DNA of 64,000 nucleotides from Bog-473 sp963717455 (GTDB taxonomy: Bacteria; Actinomycetota; Acidimicrobiia; Acidimicrobiales; RAAP-2): contig OY970336.1 in the NCBI GenBank assembly GCA_963717455.1, forward strand, positions 4,340,001 to 4,404,000, read 5' to 3'. Of this stretch, positions 32,133 to 40,635 are shown in pieces. Each line of letters opens with the position of its first letter. The first letter of the stretch is position 1. The translations under genes and the position numbers were made by a program. The notes under the pieces are model-generated. The model saw only the letters and a list, made by a program, of their open reading frames with translations. It was not told where the DNA came from and did not search any database.

Positions 32133-35100
32133 ATGCCCACACCACGTGGCAGGCGGAGGGGCAGGTCGGTCACACCCAGTCCACAAATTCGATTTCCGCT
32201 GGGGACTTCTGGTCTCGGCGGCAGTGTGTGGCACGCCCGTTCGGTTGGCGAGAGTAGACCCAGGAAGGCGGGACCCAGGAGGGCGAGACACGCCTCCCGT
32301 CGGCCGGCACGGCTTGGGTGGCTGGTGTCGGCTCGCGCTGGCATCGCCCTCTTGGCTATGGCCGCCCTTTCGCTCACATGGCTGAGCACCTCGCCCGCCG
32401 GTGCGGGTAACTCCATCAGCTATGTCCAGGGTGCGGCTGCCACTACCGGTTCGCCGGGCACGGCGCAGGCCCTGACGTTTACTCAGGCGGTCGGTCCCGG
32501 CGACCTTCTCGTAGGGTGGTTTGCCCAGTACAACGCAGCCGGCCAGGTCCAGGTCTCCGACAACGTCAACGGGGCGTGGACCCGAGGGCCCTCGGAGTCA
32601 TTCACGAGCGGCACGGGCGACATCGCCCTCTTCTTCATGCCGAACTCGGCGGCGGCACCACAAGGCCTGAACATCACCGTCACCTCCTCGGCGCCCACCT
32701 ACCTGCAGTCGAGCGCGGCGGAGTACTCCGGCGTCACGGCGGTCAACCCGCTCGATGAGTCCGCAGTCAACGAGGGCAGCGGGACAAGCGTCAACACGGG
32801 GCTCACCAGCTCCGTTCCCGCTGGTGATCTGGTCTATTCGGCGCTCACAACCGGCGGCTCCCCCGGCAGCGTCACTCCCGGGACGAGCCAAGGCGTGCCC
32901 TACACGGCGCGCGCCAGCAGCAGCAACGGTGCGGTGTACGAGCAGGATGTCCTTTCGGCGACGGCGGGTGCCCAGCAAGGGACGGCCACGCTCGGGGCGG
33001 CGACGGACTGGTACGCCGTCGTGGCGACCTTCACATCTGCCTCGGGGTCCTCGGGAGGCGGGACCGGTGGTTCTGCCATGTTCCAACAGGGGGCGGCCTT
33101 CTCCTCTGGGACCTTGTCGACAACCTCCACCTTGACCCTCTCGCGGAACGTGCATGCAGGGGACCTGCTCGTTGGTTGGTTCGCGCAGTTCAACGTCCCG
33201 GGTGAGGTGACGGTGTCGGACAACGTCAACGGCACCTGGACCCGGGCGCCCGATTCGCTGACCTTCCAGAGCGACACGGGGGACATCGCGCTCTACTACC
33301 TTCCGAATTCCCAGGCCTCGGCGTCGGGGCTGACCATCACCGTGTCCGCGCCGACGCCGGCCTACCTGCAAGGCACAGCGGCAGAGTACTCCGGCATGGC
33401 TCTCGCCGGTCCCCTGGATCAGATCTCCTCGGGCCGCGGAGTCGGCGTGGCGGTCAACACAGACAACACCGCGACCGTCGCGTCCGGCGACCTGGTCTAC
33501 TCGGCGATCCTGACCGGGTCCACGCCCGGCAGCGTGACACCCGGCCAGAGCGGGGGAACGACATACACCCCCCGGGCCGAGACCGCGAGCGGCTCCTCTT
33601 ACGAGCAGGACATCCTGTCAGCGACGGCGGGTGCCCAGGCAGGGACGGCCACCCTCGGCACCTCGGCCGACTGGTACGCGGTGGCCGCTACCTTCCGCGT
33701 GTACCCCAACGACACGAGCCCACCCGGCGCCCCCAGCGCCCTCACCTCGCTCAGCGCGGCTTCGAGTCGGGTCGCTCTGAGCTGGTCACCCGGCAGCGGC
33801 GATCTCACGGGGTACGCGATTTCTCGCAACGGCCAGGTGATCGGGACCACGGCGCCCAACCAGACGACCTACCTCGACACGACGGTCACCGGCGGGACCA
33901 GCTACTCCTACACGGTGGACGCGTTCGATGGGGCGGGCCTGAACTCGAGTCCGACCAACGCCGTCGTCGTGACGACACCCGCGTCGTCGCCTGTTTTCAT
34001 CCAAGGCACGGCAGCCTCGCCCGGCGGTCGCCTGTCGTCGCTGACGCTCACTCTCTCGCAGCCGGTCGCTGCCGGGGACTTCCTGGTGGGCTGGTTCGGC
34101 CAGTACAACGCAGCCGGCCAGGTCCAGGTCTCCGACAACGTCAACGGGGCGTGGACCCGAGGGCCCTCGGAGACATTCACGAACGGCACGGGCGACATTG
34201 CACTCGAATACGTCGCCAACGCCCAGGCTGCGCCCAATGGCCTGACGATCACGGTTTCGGCGAGTGCTCCCGCCTACCTCCAGGAGGCGATTGCCGAGTT
34301 CAGGGGCGTCAGCACCGTCAGTCCGCTCGCCGCTGCCGTAGTTGGCTATGGCTCGAGTGCTTCGGTCAGCATGGGTCCGACAGCGAGCGTGCCGAGCGGG
34401 GATCTGCTCATCGGGGCCACAATCACCGCCGGTCAGCCTGGCAGCGTCGTCGCGGGTTCCAGCCAGGGCGTCCCGTTTGCCATGGACGTTCAGAATGGCA
34501 GTGCATCGGCGAACCTCGAGGACATCCTGGCCACTGCGGCCGGGCCGCAGACCGCTGCTGAGACCCTGGGCGCGGCCTCGACCTCGTACACGATCGTCGC
34601 CGCCTTCTCGACGGCTGCGGTGCCATCGGCGCCGACCTCGGTGACGGTGACCGGCCCGTCGTCGGTGGCCGTCGGCTCGGCCTACTCAGCTTCGGCCTCC
34701 GCAGCGGGAGCAAACCCCGGGGCGACGTACTCGTTGGCCGGCGCCCCGTCGTGGCTGTCGATCGACCCGAACGCCGGGACCGTCGCCGGGAATGTCCCGA
34801 CTGGAATCACCTCGTTCTCCTACGCGGTGACCGCCACCAACTCACAGGGCTCGGCCACGAGCTCCATCCAGACGGTCACGGTGACCCCGGGGACCACGAG
34901 CCTGGCTGTCTCGCCGAACCCGGCACCGTCGGTGGCAGCAAGTATCCCGGTCTCCTACACCGCAACGGTGACCGAGACCTCTGGGACCGGCGCCTTGGCC
35001 GGCTCGGTGAGCTTCACCGCCAACGGTGCATCGATCCCGGGCTGCACCAACCTGGTCGTCTCGGGCGGGAGCGCCACCTGCACGACGAGCTTTGCCGCAA

Positions 35101-36275
35101 CGGGGACCTACACAATCGCCGCCTCCTATGGCGCTGACCCGAACTTCACCGGATCATCCGCCTCGGTGTCCCAGGTCGTCACCGCCCTACCGCAATTCAC
35201 CTCCCCGGCAACGGCCACCGCAGCGGTAGGTAGCCCCTTCACCTTCACGGTCACCACCACCGGCAACCCGAACGCCAGCCTCACCGAGACGGGGACGCTG
35301 CCGACGGGGATCAACTTCGTCGCCAAGGCGAACGGCACGGCCACCATCTCGGGCACGCCCGCCGCGGGAACCGGCGGGAGCTACAACCTCACCGTAAAGG
35401 CGACCAATTCGGCCGGGTCGGCCGCCCAGAGCTTCGTCCTCGTCGTCGACCAGGCCCCGGCCATCACCTCGGCGGCGAAGGCCACGGCAACAGTGGGCAA
35501 GGCCATGACCTTCACGGTCACCACCACCGGCTACCCGAGCGCCAGCCTCACCGAGACGGGGACGCTGCCGACGGGGATCAACTTCGTCGCCAAGGCGAAC
35601 GGCACGGCCACCATCTCGGGCACGCCCGCGGCGGGAACCGGCGGGAGCTACAACCTCACCGTAAAGGCGACCAATTCGGCCGGGTCGGCCGCCCAGAGCT
35701 TCGTCCTCGTCGTCGACCAGGCCCCGGCCATCACCTCGGCGGCGAAGGCCACGGCAACAGTGGGCAAGGCCATGACCTTCACGGTCACCACCACCGGCTA
35801 CCCGAGCGCCAGCCTCACCGAGACGGGGACGCTGCCGACGGGGATCAACTTCGTCGCCAAGGCGAACGGCACGGCCACCATCTCGGGCACGCCCACGGCG
35901 GGAACCGGCGGGAGCTACAACCTCACCGTAAAAGCGACCAATTCGGCCGGGTCGGCCGCCCAGAGCTTCGTCCTCGTCGTCAACAACGCCGTCCCCACGG
36001 TGTCTGCCGTGAGCCCGAACACGGGCCCGAAAGGCGGGGGCACCGCCATCACGATCACCGGGACCGGCTTCGTCACCGGCGCCACCGTGGTGATCGGCCA
36101 GGGCAGCGGCGCCGGGACCGGAGCCATACCTGCCACCAACGTCGTAGTGGTGTCTTCGACCAAGATCACTGCCGTCACGGGCGGAGGAGCCAAGGCCGGG
36201 ACGTGGAGCCTCTTCGTCATCACCACGGGAGGCACCAGTGCGGGCAACACCGGGGATAACTTCACCTATCACTGA
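32133..36275 (+). CDS. Giant secreted multi-domain Ig/FN3/TIG protein
   Basis: 1380 residues from ATG 32133; GTG 32067 and GTG 32325 are alternatives, the last placing the signal segment (GIALLAMAALSLTWL, then SPAGAG) at the very N-terminus. Mature protein in order: two ~190-residue jelly-roll-like repeats (GDLLVGWFAQYNAAG, then SDNVNGAWTRGP), an FN3 domain (about PPGAPSALTSL to VVVTTP), a third jelly-roll repeat, a putative-Ig (He_PIG) domain, a Big_3_5-type Ig domain with a Cys pair, three nearly identical 89-residue He_PIG repeats, and a C-terminal IPT/TIG domain (PTVSAVSPNTGPKGGG). No enzyme motif and no LPxTG anchor. Likely an adhesin or cell-surface matrix protein. It is divergent from the polymer operon, suggesting co-regulation (inference). 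Confidence 0.85.
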   Translation: MPTPRGRRRGRSVTPSPQIRFPLGTSGLGGSVWHARSVGESRPRKAGPRRARHASRRPARLGWLVSARAGIALLAMAALSLTWLSTSPAGAGNSISYVQGAAATTGSPGTAQALTFTQAVGPGDLLVGWFAQYNAAGQVQVSDNVNGAWTRGPSESFTSGTGDIALFFMPNSAAAPQGLNITVTSSAPTYLQSSAAEYSGVTAVNPLDESAVNEGSGTSVNTGLTSSVPAGDLVYSALTTGGSPGSVTPGTSQGVPYTARASSSNGAVYEQDVLSATAGAQQGTATLGAATDWYAVVATFTSASGSSGGGTGGSAMFQQGAAFSSGTLSTTSTLTLSRNVHAGDLLVGWFAQFNVPGEVTVSDNVNGTWTRAPDSLTFQSDTGDIALYYLPNSQASASGLTITVSAPTPAYLQGTAAEYSGMALAGPLDQISSGRGVGVAVNTDNTATVASGDLVYSAILTGSTPGSVTPGQSGGTTYTPRAETASGSSYEQDILSATAGAQAGTATLGTSADWYAVAATFRVYPNDTSPPGAPSALTSLSAASSRVALSWSPGSGDLTGYAISRNGQVIGTTAPNQTTYLDTTVTGGTSYSYTVDAFDGAGLNSSPTNAVVVTTPASSPVFIQGTAASPGGRLSSLTLTLSQPVAAGDFLVGWFGQYNAAGQVQVSDNVNGAWTRGPSETFTNGTGDIALEYVANAQAAPNGLTITVSASAPAYLQEAIAEFRGVSTVSPLAAAVVGYGSSASVSMGPTASVPSGDLLIGATITAGQPGSVVAGSSQGVPFAMDVQNGSASANLEDILATAAGPQTAAETLGAASTSYTIVAAFSTAAVPSAPTSVTVTGPSSVAVGSAYSASASAAGANPGATYSLAGAPSWLSIDPNAGTVAGNVPTGITSFSYAVTATNSQGSATSSIQTVTVTPGTTSLAVSPNPAPSVAASIPVSYTATVTETSGTGALAGSVSFTANGASIPGCTNLVVSGGSATCTTSFAATGTYTIAASYGADPNFTGSSASVSQVVTALPQFTSPATATAAVGSPFTFTVTTTGNPNASLTETGTLPTGINFVAKANGTATISGTPAAGTGGSYNLTVKATNSAGSAAQSFVLVVDQAPAITSAAKATATVGKAMTFTVTTTGYPSASLTETGTLPTGINFVAKANGTATISGTPAAGTGGSYNLTVKATNSAGSAAQSFVLVVDQAPAITSAAKATATVGKAMTFTVTTTGYPSASLTETGTLPTGINFVAKANGTATISGTPTAGTGGSYNLTVKATNSAGSAAQSFVLVVNNAVPTVSAVSPNTGPKGGGTAITITGTGFVTGATVVIGQGSGAGTGAIPATNVVVVSSTKITAVTGGGAKAGTWSLFVITTGGTSAGNTGDNFTYH
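32525..32597 (+). repeat. 73-bp block identical to 34100-34172
   Basis: A stretch in the first jelly-roll repeat is identical base for base with 34100-34172 in the third, while flanks and the second repeat (about 33180-33250) differ. This indicates recent gene conversion between domains 1 and 3. Confidence 0.7.
35194..35994 (+). repeat. Three tandem 267-bp Ig-domain repeats
   Basis: Units of 267 bp (89 codons), with starts at about 35194, 35461 and 35728. Units 2 and 3 differ at very few bases; unit 1 differs mainly in its first 80 bp. Recent tandem duplication. Confidence 0.85.
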
Positions 36276-36320
36276 GCCCACGGGCCGGTTCAGCCGTGCG
36301 GTCCGCAAGGTGCGGAAGCC

Positions 36321-37322
36321 TTAGGCGCCTCCGACGCGCCCGATCTCCCGGAACCACCCGAGTGTCAGCCCTAGTCCCTCGTCGAGACTGATGGGTTCGT
36401 AGCCGAGCCGCTTGTAGGTCTTGGAGTCCGAGAGGCTCCGCCGCCGCACCGGGGTCTCGCGGGCTGCCTTCTCGGCGATCGCCATCAGGGTCGGCCCGAA
36501 CACCTCCACCAGCTCGAGGTCGTCGGAGGGATCGACGTCGACGACCTCGTGGTCGACGCCGGCCAACCGGCACATCCGAGTGCACGCATTGGCGATGCTC
36601 ACGACGTCCTCCGGCCGGCCGTCGAGCATGTAACGCTCGCCTGCCACGCCCTTGTCGAGCGCCAGGATGCACCCCCTCGCGATGTCCTCGGCGAACACCC
36701 AGCTGACCGGGAACCTCAGATAGCGCTCGATGCGCCCACGCGCGGCCGAGAGGAGCACACGGTTGAAGCTCGTCAAGCCGAGGGCGTTGCGGGTGACGGG
36801 CGACGGGCCGAAGATGGCACCGGGGTGCGTGCTCACTACGTCCCTGCCCTTGGCGGCGCGGGACATGGCGTCGAGAAAGGCGGCCATCTTGGTGATCGTA
36901 TACGGGTCCGAACTCGGCTCCTTGGTGACCGGGGCGTCCTCCCGGTCGAGACCCCCGTCGGTGTCGAAGAAGGTGCCCGTGCTGACGGCGACCACACGCC
37001 TCAGGTCGACGGCCTCCGCCGCATCGAGCACGTTCTTGGTGCCGCCGACGTTCACCGCCTCGAAGTCGGCCAGGTTCTGACTGGCCCCACCGAGGAGTGC
37101 GGCGCAGTGGATCGCCGCGTCGCTGCCCGCGGCCGCCCGCAGCACGGCTGCGGGATCGGTGATGTCGCCGACCACGATCTCGACGCCGAGGGCCTCGAGC
37201 GGGGCCGTGTCCGCCGACTCGCGAGCGAGAGCACGCACGGCATCGCCCCGCTCTCTCAGCAACCTGCAGACATTGGCGCCGGCCAGCCCGGTGGCGCCGG
37301 TCACCAAGACCGTCTGTGTCAT
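36321..37322 (-). CDS. NAD-dependent epimerase/dehydratase (extended SDR)
   Basis: 333 residues from ATG 37322, overlapping the upstream stop as ATGA; the frame continues upstream without SDR sequence. N-terminal NAD(P) motif VLVTGATGLAGANVCRLL, VVGDITDP and AAIHCAAL after it. The active site is atypical: STGTFFDT and DPYTITKMAAFLD give the YxxxK catalytic pair. It acts on a sugar nucleotide or a related ketone/alcohol; closest in look to dihydroflavonol-reductase/NSDHL-like proteins. Coupled to an AhpD-like gene, so a catabolic or detoxification role is possible. Confidence 0.85.
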   Translation of the reverse strand: MTQTVLVTGATGLAGANVCRLLRERGDAVRALARESADTAPLEALGVEIVVGDITDPAAVLRAAAGSDAAIHCAALLGGASQNLADFEAVNVGGTKNVLDAAEAVDLRRVVAVSTGTFFDTDGGLDREDAPVTKEPSSDPYTITKMAAFLDAMSRAAKGRDVVSTHPGAIFGPSPVTRNALGLTSFNRVLLSAARGRIERYLRFPVSWVFAEDIARGCILALDKGVAGERYMLDGRPEDVVSIANACTRMCRLAGVDHEVVDVDPSDDLELVEVFGPTLMAIAEKAARETPVRRRSLSDSKTYKRLGYEPISLDEGLGLTLGWFREIGRVGGA

Positions 37323-37945
37323 GTGGACGCGTGGACCGACGGATCGGCCATCGCCGAATCGACCTGATCGGCGCTGTAGGGGATCACCGGCGCGCCCTTC
37401 CCAAACACGTCGAGCGTGTGGATGAAGCGATGAAGGCCCATGGAGTTCGCGGAGGCAAATCCGAGCTCGACGATCTGTGCCGCCGTGAAGACCTGGCCGA
37501 GCCTCCGGTAGAACTCGTCGTCTATGGCATGGTGGTCGCCCGAGAGGAGGTCGAGGAACTCGACCGCCAGCCGTTCCTGCTCGGTCAAATCCGAGCCCCC
37601 GGGGGAGATGAGGCACGCGACGTCCTCGTCGGTGATGGAGTCGTGCTTCCTTGACTGCATGCAGGGCTGGCACTCGCCCAGTTGGGCACTACGGATCCGC
37701 AGGAGCTCGAGGATCCTGCCCCCGAGCAGGGACTGCTGCCCCCAGGCGCCGCGTGCCGCGTTGGTCATGAGGATCTGCGACGTCTTGTAGGCGAAGATCT
37801 GCAGTGGGATCGGCGTGGCATACGTGCCGTCCGCCACTCCGTCCTCGATGATCCGCCGTGGTTCCGGCGCCAGCTCCTCCAACGGAATCGGCTCGATTCT
37901 CGGCACGCACACCCCCCGACTCTCGCCGGCATGGCCCGGCGTCAA
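37319..37945 (-). CDS. Carboxymuconolactone-decarboxylase/AhpD-like protein
   Basis: 208 residues; GTG codons near residue 12 (VCVPRIEPIPLEELAPE) may be the true start. All-helical AhpD-fold protein: the redox/metal signature is LGECQPCMQSRKHDS (E-x(1)-C-x(2)-C-x(4)-H), the peroxidase-type CxxC with nearby Glu and His. Such proteins reduce hydroperoxides or act as decarboxylase-like enzymes. The second half (LTEQERLAVEFLDLLSGDHHAI) fits the family. Stop overlaps the epimerase start. A 40-bp gap separates it from the divergent SDR. Confidence 0.85.
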   Translation of the reverse strand: MTPGHAGESRGVCVPRIEPIPLEELAPEPRRIIEDGVADGTYATPIPLQIFAYKTSQILMTNAARGAWGQQSLLGGRILELLRIRSAQLGECQPCMQSRKHDSITDEDVACLISPGGSDLTEQERLAVEFLDLLSGDHHAIDDEFYRRLGQVFTAAQIVELGFASANSMGLHRFIHTLDVFGKGAPVIPYSADQVDSAMADPSVHAST

Positions 37946-37985
37946 ACGCTCTCCAGCGATGACAGGCCTACTGTACTGTCACGTC

Positions 37986-38792
37986 GTGCCGATCGACCCC
38001 TCGTCCGTCCTCTTGACCGACCGCGTCGCCGTCGTGACCGGGGGCGGCTCCGGGATCGGGCGCGGGATCGCCCGCGGCTTCGCCTCCTTCGGGGCGAAGG
38101 TCGCCATCTGGGAGCGCAACCCAGACACCGCGGCCGCCGCCGCCGCCGAGGTGGGCGGTCTCGGGCTCCCTACCGACGTGCGGGAGTCTGCCGAGGTGGA
38201 TCTCGCCCTGCAGCGGACCGTCGCCGAGCTGGGCCCCGTGACCATCCTGGTGAACAACGCGGGCGGCGTCTTCAACTCCCCGCTCCTCGAGACGTCAGAG
38301 AACGGCTGGGACGCCCTGTACCGGTCCAACCTCAAGCACGTCATCCTCTGCACACAGAGGGTCGCCCGGGTGATGGTCGAGAACGGGACCGGCGGCAGCA
38401 TCATCAGCGTCACGTCGATTGAGGGCGTACGCGCCGCGCCGGGATACGCGGCCTACGCGGCCGCGAAGGCCGGGGTGATCAACTACACCAAGACCGCCGC
38501 CCTCGAGCTGGCCCCGTATGGGATCCGGGTCAACGCACTGGCCCCCGACATCACCATGACCGAGGGGCTGGCCGCGGTGGCTCCCGAGGGCGCCGAGGAA
38601 CGCTTCGGGCTCACGGTGCCCATGGGGAGGGCGGGGCACGTGGACGAGATGGCGGGCGCCGCGGTCTTCCTCGCGTCGGAGCTCTCCAGCTACGTCACCG
38701 GTCAGACCATCCACGTCGACGGAGGGACCCACGCTGCCAGCGGCTGGTACCACCACCCCGAGACGGGCGCCTACTCGCTGGGCCCTTCGTAG
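37986..38792 (+). CDS. Short-chain dehydrogenase/reductase
   Basis: 268 residues from GTG 37986; earlier in-frame ATGs lie over the divergent gene and add no SDR sequence. Classical SDR: cofactor motif VVTGGGSGIGRGIA, NNAG at about 80 (VNNAGGVF), catalytic Ser in VTSIEG and YAAYAAAKAG with Tyr and Lys, and the C-terminal VTGQTIHVDGG. It oxidises or reduces an alcohol/ketone with NAD(P)(H); D/E-type residues after the second strand (WERNPD) favour NAD. Substrate unknown. Divergent from the AhpD-like gene by only 40 bp, which should hold both promoters. Confidence 0.9.
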   Translation: MPIDPSSVLLTDRVAVVTGGGSGIGRGIARGFASFGAKVAIWERNPDTAAAAAAEVGGLGLPTDVRESAEVDLALQRTVAELGPVTILVNNAGGVFNSPLLETSENGWDALYRSNLKHVILCTQRVARVMVENGTGGSIISVTSIEGVRAAPGYAAYAAAKAGVINYTKTAALELAPYGIRVNALAPDITMTEGLAAVAPEGAEERFGLTVPMGRAGHVDEMAGAAVFLASELSSYVTGQTIHVDGGTHAASGWYHHPETGAYSLGPS

Positions 38793-38811
38793 CCGATCCC
38801 GAACCGGTCGC

Positions 38812-39596
38812 TCAGCCGTCGCCAGCCAGCCCGACGTGGGCCGACATCCCCCCGTCGATCACGATCATCTGGCCCGTGATGTAGCGGGACTCGTCCGAGG
38901 CCAGGAACACGACCAGGCCGGCGATGTCGTCGGGCTGGCCGAGATACGGGGTCAGCGTCGCCTTCCCGAGACCGGCCAGCGTTCTCTCGTCCAGGTGGGA
39001 GCGCACGGCGTCCGTGACGATGAGCCCGGGGACGATCGTGTTCACCCGGATGCCCAGCTTCCCGTGGCTGGTGGCCACGTACATGGACAGGGCGTACACC
39101 CCCGCCTTCGAGACTCCGTAGGCGGTGCGGGTCCGGTCACCCTTGAGCGAGGCGCCGGACGACATGTTGATGATTGAACCACCGCCACCTCGCGCCATCT
39201 CGGGGATCGCGTGCTTGCAGGTGAGCATCTGGCTGCGGAGGTTGACCGCCATGGTGCGCTCCCAGACATCGAGCGACAGGTCGGTCACGGCGGTGTCACA
39301 CGTCAGGAAGTCCGAGTCCGTCAGCGCCGCATTGTTGTGGAGCACGTCGAGGCGACCGAATCGTCCGGTGGCGGCCGCGATGGCCGCGATCACGTCGCCC
39401 TCTTCGGCCAGGTCGGCCCGGAACGCCGCCGCCGTCCCGCCGGCCTCTTCGATGTCCGAGGCCACCCCTGTCGCGGCCGTCTCGTCGATGTCGACGATCA
39501 GGACGGATGCGCCCTCCCGCGCGTGCGCGCCGTGGCCCCGCCAATGCCTCCGCCACCGCCCGTGACGATGGCGACCCTGTCGATCAGACGTTCCAT
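38812..39596 (-). CDS. Short-chain dehydrogenase/reductase, split by a frameshift
   Basis: Start ATG 39596 gives MERLIDRVAIVTGGGGGIGGATA (cofactor motif), but that frame soon runs into a stop. The next frame continues AREGASVLIVDIDETAATG and then a complete SDR: HNNAAL, NMSSGASLKG with Ser, YGVSKAGV (Tyr/Lys), and ITGQMIVIDGG at the end, stopping at 38812. The two frames differ by one missing base in the alternating GC tract at about 39520-39531. Repaired length is about 261 residues, normal for the family. Loss of the start would leave a protein beginning inside, without cofactor motif. Convergent with the neighbouring SDR. Confidence 0.75.
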
Positions 39597-39708
39597 ACGG
39601 CCTCCGAACCCTTGTGGTACGGCTCCTCCCTCGCGCTCGACGCCGGGGAAGCTTGCCAGATCAGCCGCGAATGAGGGATACAGTGCCGACGACACCACGC
39701 CTGCCCGC

Positions 39709-39831
39709 TTGGGTGCTCGCCCGTGGCTTGCAGCCGTCGCGCTCGGTGCGGTCGTGATGGCGAGCCTGTTTCTCACATCCAGAGCCGGATCGGCGCACGG
39801 CCCCCTCGCCGCTCCTCCTGCGGGAGGATGA
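39709..39831 (+). CDS. Possible tiny single-helix membrane peptide
   Basis: 40 residues from TTG 39709: basic/polar start, helix WLAAVALGAVVMASLFLTS, then a short Ala/Pro tail. The frame is open further upstream but has no start codon there and no ribosome-binding site is seen. Listed only because the helix is clean and a similar small membrane protein follows. Weakly supported. Confidence 0.2.
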   Translation: MGARPWLAAVALGAVVMASLFLTSRAGSAHGPLAAPPAGG

Positions 39832-39897
39832 CCCCGCCAGGCGTCCGGGCAGGCCGCAGCCCCTCAAGGTCGGTGGCCTGTCTGCCGAATTTCCCTG

Positions 39898-40140
39898 GTG
39901 GACCTGTTTCCCGTCATGGGCGAGCTCGCCGTCGACCCCGGGAGGACGACCACCACGAGGCACCTGCGGCACCTCAAGGTCATCGGCGCCTTCGCAGTCA
40001 GCTTCCTGGTCGGCATGGGCGCCTACACGGTGACCTACCGGGCCCTCGACCTCCTGTCCGAGCCCCCGGCAGCGGCGCCGGTCGTCTCGCACAGTCCCGC
40101 CCCGCCCCCGGTCCCGGCGCCGCACCTCCCCGTCCCCTGA
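39898..40140 (+). CDS. Small single-pass membrane protein
   Basis: 80 residues from GTG 39898 (74 from ATG 39916). Polar N-terminus rich in Thr/Arg/His, one membrane helix (VIGAFAVSFLVGMGAYTVTY), and a Pro/Ala-rich C-terminal tail. No family recognised, no strong ribosome-binding site. Faces the cyclic-nucleotide-binding gene at its 3' end. Probably real given the clean hydrophobic profile, but unproven. Confidence 0.4.
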   Translation: MDLFPVMGELAVDPGRTTTTRHLRHLKVIGAFAVSFLVGMGAYTVTYRALDLLSEPPAAAPVVSHSPAPPPVPAPHLPVP

Positions 40141-40166
40141 GGGAGCGGACGGCCGCCCGGCACGGG

Positions 40167-40583
40167 TCAGAGCTCGCCGTCAGACGCAGCGTCGCGCACG
40201 ATGCGCTTGACCAGCGACTGCATGAGAGCCCACGCCACGTCGGGATGGTCCTGCACGAACGGCCGGAACTGCCAGGCCGCCAGCGCATAGCACTCCAGGT
40301 CGGTGTCGGCCGTCACCTCGGCCATCCGGGGGCCGTCGTCGATCAGGGCGACCTCGCCGAAGTGATCGCCCGCCTGCAGCGCCCTGACCCTGTTTCCCGC
40401 CACCGTCACCGAGGCGGAACCGCTGGCGATGATGAAGAAGCCGACGCCGGGCTTGCCCTTCTCGATGATGACGGTCCCGGCCGGGAACGTTCTCTGCGTG
40501 AGCGCTGCGGCCAGCTGCTTGATGTCCTTCTTCGACAATTGCGAGAACAGCGGCGCGCTCTTGATTGCTTCCTGGACGTCCAT
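40167..40583 (-). CDS. Cyclic-nucleotide-binding domain protein without an HTH
   Basis: 138 residues from ATG 40583; starting at 40652 would overlap the histidine kinase stop by 17 nt and add 23 unconserved residues. One complete CRP-type domain: LFSQLSKKDIKQLAA, IIEKGKPGVGFFIIASGSASV, and the phosphate-binding cassette GDHFGEVALIDDGPRMAEV with FGE and the Arg. It then has a C-terminal helix but no DNA-binding domain, so it is not a transcription factor. Probably binds cAMP or cGMP and acts on a partner protein. It lies directly behind the two-component pair and may be co-transcribed. Confidence 0.85.
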   Translation of the reverse strand: MDVQEAIKSAPLFSQLSKKDIKQLAAALTQRTFPAGTVIIEKGKPGVGFFIIASGSASVTVAGNRVRALQAGDHFGEVALIDDGPRMAEVTADTDLECYALAAWQFRPFVQDHPDVAWALMQSLVKRIVRDAASDGEL

Positions 40584-40635
40584 CACGGTCGAACCGTACA
40601 CGTCGCGGCCGGTCCGGCACAGAGTGCGCCCCGCC

